64,000 nt of DNA from Streptomyces cupreus (lineage in GTDB: Bacteria; Actinomycetota; Actinomycetes; Streptomycetales; Streptomycetaceae), in NCBI RefSeq assembly GCF_014257025.1, contig NZ_JACMSF010000006.1, forward strand, positions 124,001-188,000, in the 5' to 3' direction. Positions 60,641 through 64,000 of the stretch are shown piece by piece. Under the pieces are notes generated by a model. That model did not search any database, was not told the DNA's origin, and saw only the letters and a program-made list of their open reading frames with translations. How positions within the stretch are numbered: the first letter of the stretch is position 1; every line of letters begins with the position of its first letter. A program made the position numbers and the translations under genes.

Positions 60641-60881
60641 TCCGGCGTGTCCGGACTCGGTGGCGATGGAAAACCTGAACCGGCCCACCGGTCGGCCGGC
60701 ACATCCCAACGCCCAGCCGAGCATCTACCCGAACCCGGCCACCGGTTCCTCTGGGTTCCAGGTCAAAGCTTGTGGGACCAAGCCATCACCGCCCCTATTG
60801 GGCGGCCAGTCGGAATTCCCGTCTGCAGCCAGCCATGACGGGGCCAGACCTTCACAGGAGTACGGCCTCGCCGACGATCGC

Positions 60882-60910
60882 TTGCTAAACGTTCAGCCAG
60901 TTTCTACTGT
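60882..60910 (+). promoter_or_regulatory. Promoter of the CMD-family gene, leaderless
   Basis: TTGCTA (60882-60887) and TACTGT (60905-60910) with a 17-bp spacer. The ATG at 60917 begins where transcription should start, and no ribosome site is present. Confidence 0.5.
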
Positions 60911-60916
60911 GAGCGT

Positions 60917-61555
60917 ATGGACGACGCCATGGCTGACGTACCTGACCCACCTCACAACCGCATCCCAGGTGGCAACCACCTCCCCCGCGTCGCGCCGCTG
61001 CCGGAGGACCGCTGGGACGCACGGTTGCGCGGGCTTCTGGCCACCGCTCCACGGGACCCGGGAGGAGGGGTGCCCAGCATCTTCACCACCTTGGCCCGCC
61101 ACCCGGACCTCTACGCGCGGTTCATGCCATTCGCCGGGCAGCTGCTCCGCGGCGGGCTGCTGCCGGGGAGGATCAGGGAGCTACTGATCCTGCGCACCGC
61201 GCACAACACCGGGGCCGCTTACGAGTGGGGACGCCATCTGCCGCTGGCCGAGGCCGTCGGCGTCACGACCGCGGAAGTCCGGCGTCTCACCCAGGACCCG
61301 GACGCCGCCGCCGGATGGACGGACGTAGAGAGGCATCTGCTCCGGGCTGCCGACCAACTGCACCGCGACGCACGGATCTCGACCGTGACCTGGGAAGCTC
61401 TCGCGTCCCACTACGAGGAGGCAGAGCTGATAGAGATCACCATGCTCATAGGCCAGTACCACATGCTGGCGTTCTTCCTGAACTCCACCGGCGTGCAGCT
61501 GGAGCCTGGCTTCGACCGGACCGGCACCGGGCAGGGGACGCGCATTGATGGATGA
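60917..61555 (+). CDS. Carboxymuconolactone decarboxylase-family protein
   Basis: 212 residues. AhpD-like helical fold: GRIRELLILRTAHNTGAAYEWGRH then LPLAEAVGVT, with an EWGRH motif where peroxidase members have CxxC, so thiol peroxidase activity is unlikely. Related proteins accompany aromatic or steroid-like catabolic genes. Its end overlaps the SDR gene by 8 bp. Confidence 0.85.
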   Translation: MDDAMADVPDPPHNRIPGGNHLPRVAPLPEDRWDARLRGLLATAPRDPGGGVPSIFTTLARHPDLYARFMPFAGQLLRGGLLPGRIRELLILRTAHNTGAAYEWGRHLPLAEAVGVTTAEVRRLTQDPDAAAGWTDVERHLLRAADQLHRDARISTVTWEALASHYEEAELIEITMLIGQYHMLAFFLNSTGVQLEPGFDRTGTGQGTRIDG

Positions 61556-62354
61556 GCAGCGGAGACCGGAGAGGGAGGCGCGCCGTCTGGCCGGCCGCAA
61601 GCTCCTGGTGATCGGTGCGGGCACCCGTCCGGACGGGGATCCGCAAGCACCCGTCGGCAACGGGCGGGCGATATCCGTCCTTGCCGCCCGTGAGGGAGCG
61701 AGTGTGGCCTGCGCCGACATCGCACCCGAGGCGGCCGCAGCGACCGCCCGGCTTGTCACCGCCGAGGGCTCCACAGGGGTCGCCCTGGTGGCTGATGCCA
61801 CCGACCCCGAACAGACGGTCGCGCTGGTCGCCGAGGCGGACCGCGAGCTCGGCGGCCTGGACGCGCTCGTGGTCAACGCGGGCATGGGGCTCGGCGTCGG
61901 CCTGGCCGACTCCTCGCCCGAGGACTGGGACCGCGTCCTCTCGCTCAATCTGCGCGCGCCCTTCCTGGCCGCGAAGTACGGCCTCCCGACGATGGGCGAC
62001 GGCGGTGCGTTCGTCTTCATCGGATCCGTTGCCGGACTGCGCGCCGCCACCGGCTCGCCTGCGTACGACAGTTCCAAGGCGGGTCTGGGGGGTCTGACCC
62101 GGCACGTCGCCAAGGAGGGCGCGGCGCGCCGTATCCGCGCCAACCTGGTCGTACCAGGCCTGATCGACACCCCGATGGGCCGTCAGGCATCAGCAGCACG
62201 CAGCTCCAGGACCCAGTCCTTCGCCCGGATCCCGCTCGGTCGGCAGGGCACCGCATGGGAGGTCGCGGAGGCAGTCACGTTCCTGCTCTCCGACCGCGCC
62301 TCCTACATCACGGGCCAGCAGCTGGTGGTGGACGGCGGCCTGAGTGCGGTCTGA
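61548..62354 (+). CDS. Short-chain dehydrogenase/reductase
   Basis: 268 residues from the ATG at 61548. Catalytic S160 (FIGSVAG), Y173-x-x-x-K177 (YDSSK), NAG motif (VVNAGMG) and a C-terminal ITGQQLVVDGG are visible. The nucleotide-binding turn is stretched: GAGTRPDGDPQAPVGNGRAI in place of TGxxxGIG, a variant I have flagged separately. It is coupled to the CMD-family gene upstream, probably one catabolic or modifying operon. Confidence 0.9.
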   Translation: MDEQRRPEREARRLAGRKLLVIGAGTRPDGDPQAPVGNGRAISVLAAREGASVACADIAPEAAAATARLVTAEGSTGVALVADATDPEQTVALVAEADRELGGLDALVVNAGMGLGVGLADSSPEDWDRVLSLNLRAPFLAAKYGLPTMGDGGAFVFIGSVAGLRAATGSPAYDSSKAGLGGLTRHVAKEGAARRIRANLVVPGLIDTPMGRQASAARSSRTQSFARIPLGRQGTAWEVAEAVTFLLSDRASYITGQQLVVDGGLSAV

Positions 62355-62376
62355 CCGCGGTTCGGCAACCGTCCGG

Positions 62377-62404
62377 CCTCTGCGGGGGCCGACTCCCGCA
62401 GAGG
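62377..62404. terminator. Hairpin between convergent SDR and TetR genes
   Basis: Perfect 10-bp arms CCTCTGCGGG and CCCGCAGAGG with an 8-base loop, in the 66 bp between the two stop codons. Confidence 0.7.
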
Positions 62405-62420
62405 ACCACTGCCGTCGGCG

Positions 62421-63083
62421 TCAGCCGGTCCTCCGGTCCGAAGTGAGTGCCAGCAGCACCATGTCGTGGGCCGCGCGGCCGATCTCCTCCAGTCGGGCGC
62501 GCGAGGAGTCCAGCTGGTACTGGACCAGTACGCCGCGCGCCAGGCTCTCCAGAAGGAACGCCTGCGCGCGGGGGTCCAGGTCGGGGCGGATGCTGCCGTC
62601 GGCGACGCCACGGCGGACGTCGTCCTCCACGCCGGTGCGGACCAAGTCGAGTTGGCCGCCCAGGGGCCCCCTGGCGGTCTCCCCCGGGCTGCCGACCGCC
62701 TCGACGAGCAGCACCAGCAGCGCACGTGCCCGGACACTGGGGCCCGGCTCGGCCAGACTTGAGAAGTACTGCTCCAGCTTGGCCAGCACGGCCTCGAGCC
62801 CGGTCATCCGGTCGTATCCGGGGAGCGCCCGGAGCCGGTCGACGAAGACCTGGCGGATGTCGTTGATGACCGCCTCGACGAGCCCGGCCTTGGACTCGAA
62901 GTGATAGTTGACCATGCCCCGGCTGACCCCGGCGCGATCACCGACCTTCTTCACCGTGAGGCCGCGGTAGCCCTCCTCGGCGAGGATCCCCAGTGACGCG
63001 TCGATCAGTCTGCGCCGGGAAGCCTCCCGCTGGTCGTCGCGCATCGTCGGCAGGGGGCCGGTCGTCGTCGTGGGATCGGTCAT
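62421..63083 (-). CDS. TetR-family regulator
   Basis: 220 residues from the ATG at 63083. Helix-turn-helix: RRRLIDASLGILAEEGYRGL then VKKVGDRAGVSRGMVNYHFE. The C-terminal half is of the BetI/TetR_C_6 kind. It is divergent from the DoxX-type gene 51 bp away, its probable target, and convergent with the SDR gene. Confidence 0.88.
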   Translation of the reverse strand: MTDPTTTTGPLPTMRDDQREASRRRLIDASLGILAEEGYRGLTVKKVGDRAGVSRGMVNYHFESKAGLVEAVINDIRQVFVDRLRALPGYDRMTGLEAVLAKLEQYFSSLAEPGPSVRARALLVLLVEAVGSPGETARGPLGGQLDLVRTGVEDDVRRGVADGSIRPDLDPRAQAFLLESLARGVLVQYQLDSSRARLEEIGRAAHDMVLLALTSDRRTG

Positions 63084-63134
63084 CGCCCCAGCAGTATCCC
63101 ATCCGCGACTGCCCCACTGCTCGAAAGGTGACCT

Positions 63135-63485
63135 GTGGACATCTTGCGCATCATCCTGGCCGTAGCCCTCGGCCCGATATTCGTCCTCACCGGGGGGATC
63201 AAGATCTACGGGCTGCGCCGGTCCCTGCAGTACCGCGACCACTTCGGCATGCCGCCCTCGCTCTGGCGGGCGATCGGCGTGCTGGAGGCAGCGGGCGGCT
63301 TGGGGCTGCTCGGGGGGCTGGCGGTCCTGCCGCTGGGCATCGCGGCCGGCGCGGGACTGTGCGCGCTGATGTTCGGCGCCGTACTGACGCACCTGCGGGC
63401 CAGGGATCCGATCCCCGTGGTGGCCTCCGCCTCGGGCGTTCTCCTGCTCGCCTCGATGTCCCTCGTGTGCGGCATCGCCGCATGA
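63135..63485 (+). CDS. DoxX-family membrane protein
   Basis: 116 residues from a GTG with AAAGGTGA upstream. Four hydrophobic segments (LRIILAVALGPIFVLTGGIK; LWRAIGVLEAAGGLGLLGGL; GIAAGAGLCALMFGAVLTHL; VVASASGVLLLASMSLVCGI) as in DoxX-like proteins. The family is linked to redox stress membrane complexes, with unclear chemistry. Confidence 0.85.
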   Translation: MDILRIILAVALGPIFVLTGGIKIYGLRRSLQYRDHFGMPPSLWRAIGVLEAAGGLGLLGGLAVLPLGIAAGAGLCALMFGAVLTHLRARDPIPVVASASGVLLLASMSLVCGIAA

Positions 63486-63593
63486 CCCCCACGAACCGGA
63501 ACGACTGCGGTGGGGAAGGCCCAACTGTGCCCTGGCGCGCAGGACGCGTGGGCAAGCGGCTGCGTCGGCGTAGAGGCGACACCGCCGGCCTGG

Positions 63594-63692
63594 TCATGGT
63601 GCGGCCGTTCGGTCGCCCTCCCTGCGGCTGTCCTCCTGGTCACCGGCCACCGTGACCTGTCCGCCGACGAGGCGCACTTCCACGCCGGTCAT
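63594..63692 (-). CDS. Possible 32-residue peptide gene
   Basis: An ATG overlaps the stop of the upstream membrane-protein gene by 4 bases (ATGA) and gives a 32-codon frame (TGVEVRLVGGQVTVAGDQED to TAAP). The coupling geometry is suggestive, but there is no family match and the frame may be chance. Confidence 0.2.
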   Translation of the reverse strand: MTGVEVRLVGGQVTVAGDQEDSRREGDRTAAP

Positions 63693-64000
63693 GACCGGCT
63701 GTTGAGAAATCCGATCGTCACGGCCCCCCACCAGCCGAGTTGGGAGAGGACGGCCGAGATCACTCCACGCACGAGCAGCCGCCGCAGGGGCAACGCGCCT
63801 CCCTGGCCGACCAGGGTGCGGTGCAGAGCTTGCGCGTGCACTCCGTTGAGCGCGACCAGGAGGACGAGCACCAGCTTGACCCGTGTGAGGGGTGCCTGTG
63901 GGTCGGGATCGAGGGCTATCCCGCTCAGCACCAAGCCGGCCAGCCCCGCCCACACGGGCACGTGCAGCGGGTCGGCGAACTCCAGCGCCTGACGCAGGCT
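63689..64000 (-). CDS. Integral membrane protein, C-terminal part (start outside window)
   Basis: The frame is open to the right edge. The visible 103 residues contain about three hydrophobic segments (VPVWAGLAGLVLSGIALDPD, RVKLVLVLLVALNGVHAQAL, VISAVLSQLGWWGAVTIGFL). I do not recognise the family. The arrangement is reminiscent of small cytochrome-like or CopD-like membrane proteins, but no ligand residues can be assigned. Confidence 0.6.
   Translation of the reverse strand, partial: SLRQALEFADPLHVPVWAGLAGLVLSGIALDPDPQAPLTRVKLVLVLLVALNGVHAQALHRTLVGQGGALPLRRLLVRGVISAVLSQLGWWGAVTIGFLNSRS

Noticed and set aside
60346..60678. Plus-strand 110-codon frame
   Set aside because: It crosses frames of the PAS remnant and is low-complexity Arg/Pro, so it is not a gene.
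1..64000. CRISPR arrays, tRNA/rRNA genes, complete insertion sequences, attachment sites
   Set aside because: I looked for regular spaced repeats, cloverleaf ends, transposase motifs and tRNA-end duplications and saw none. A tool such as tRNAscan-SE or ISfinder could still find weak cases.

Overview
The window is chromosomal DNA of a Streptomyces or close relative. Base composition is very GC-rich with strong third-position GC. GTG starts and GGAGG-type ribosome sites are common. The gene content is typical of the genus: a SAV_2336-type protein, a divergent MreB paralogue, a GerW sporulation protein, F420-type luciferase-like oxidoreductases and a large PKS/NRPS. I saw no tRNA, rRNA, CRISPR array or insertion sequence.

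Layout. (1) 1-7.6 kb, plus strand: a VMAP-C protein (5' end outside the window), a MoxR AAA+ ATPase and a 1578-residue multidomain protein (vWA-like SAV_2336 region, pseudokinase, SARP/BTAD region, unassigned region, degenerate HAD-like end), then an MreB-like protein. The first three match the published vWA-MoxR-VMAP conflict systems, and the third gene has an unusual architecture. (2) 7.6-22.6 kb, minus strand: a lipoprotein, then a likely operon read from high to low coordinates: MFS exporter, 3421-residue PKS-NRPS, response regulator, histidine kinase. The megasynthase carries an internal luciferase-like monooxygenase and ends in a condensation domain. (3) 22.8-28.1 kb: a Cds1-like PLP enzyme divergent from a DHA2 MFS pump broken by a one-base frameshift, its TetR regulator, GerW, a methyltransferase and a MarR regulator. 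(4) 28.1-32.1 kb: remnants of a NarL regulator, a TRAP-type binding protein, an XRE/MmyB regulator and a nuclease, surrounding two tail-to-tail VapBC modules. (5) 32.1-38.7 kb: N-succinylamino acid racemase, GNAT acyltransferase, PucR regulator, M20 desuccinylase and amino-acid permease, the set expected for irreversible D- to L-amino-acid conversion. (6) 38.9-54 kb: a redox/detoxification island of F420-type oxidoreductases, quinone reductase, ABM-type proteins, pirin, YceI, two YcaC-like hydrolases and MFS pumps. Five promoters here share a TTGAnnGTCA / GTCA-N6-7-TGAC motif, one of them in front of a MarR gene, so this looks like a local MarR regulon. (7) 54-64 kb: acyl-CoA synthetase with a 22-bp perfect hairpin terminator, quinone reductase, nitronate monooxygenase-like protein, WrbA-like flavoprotein with a divergent TetR gene and long operator, a CMD-SDR pair, another TetR gene, DoxX, and a partial membrane protein at the right edge.

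Decayed genes (alcohol dehydrogenase, VIT/CCC1, LysR, PAS, NarL, MmyB, nuclease, MFS) are frequent in the right two-thirds, as expected of accessory or arm-proximal Streptomyces DNA. All functional calls rest on reading motifs by eye. No database search was run.
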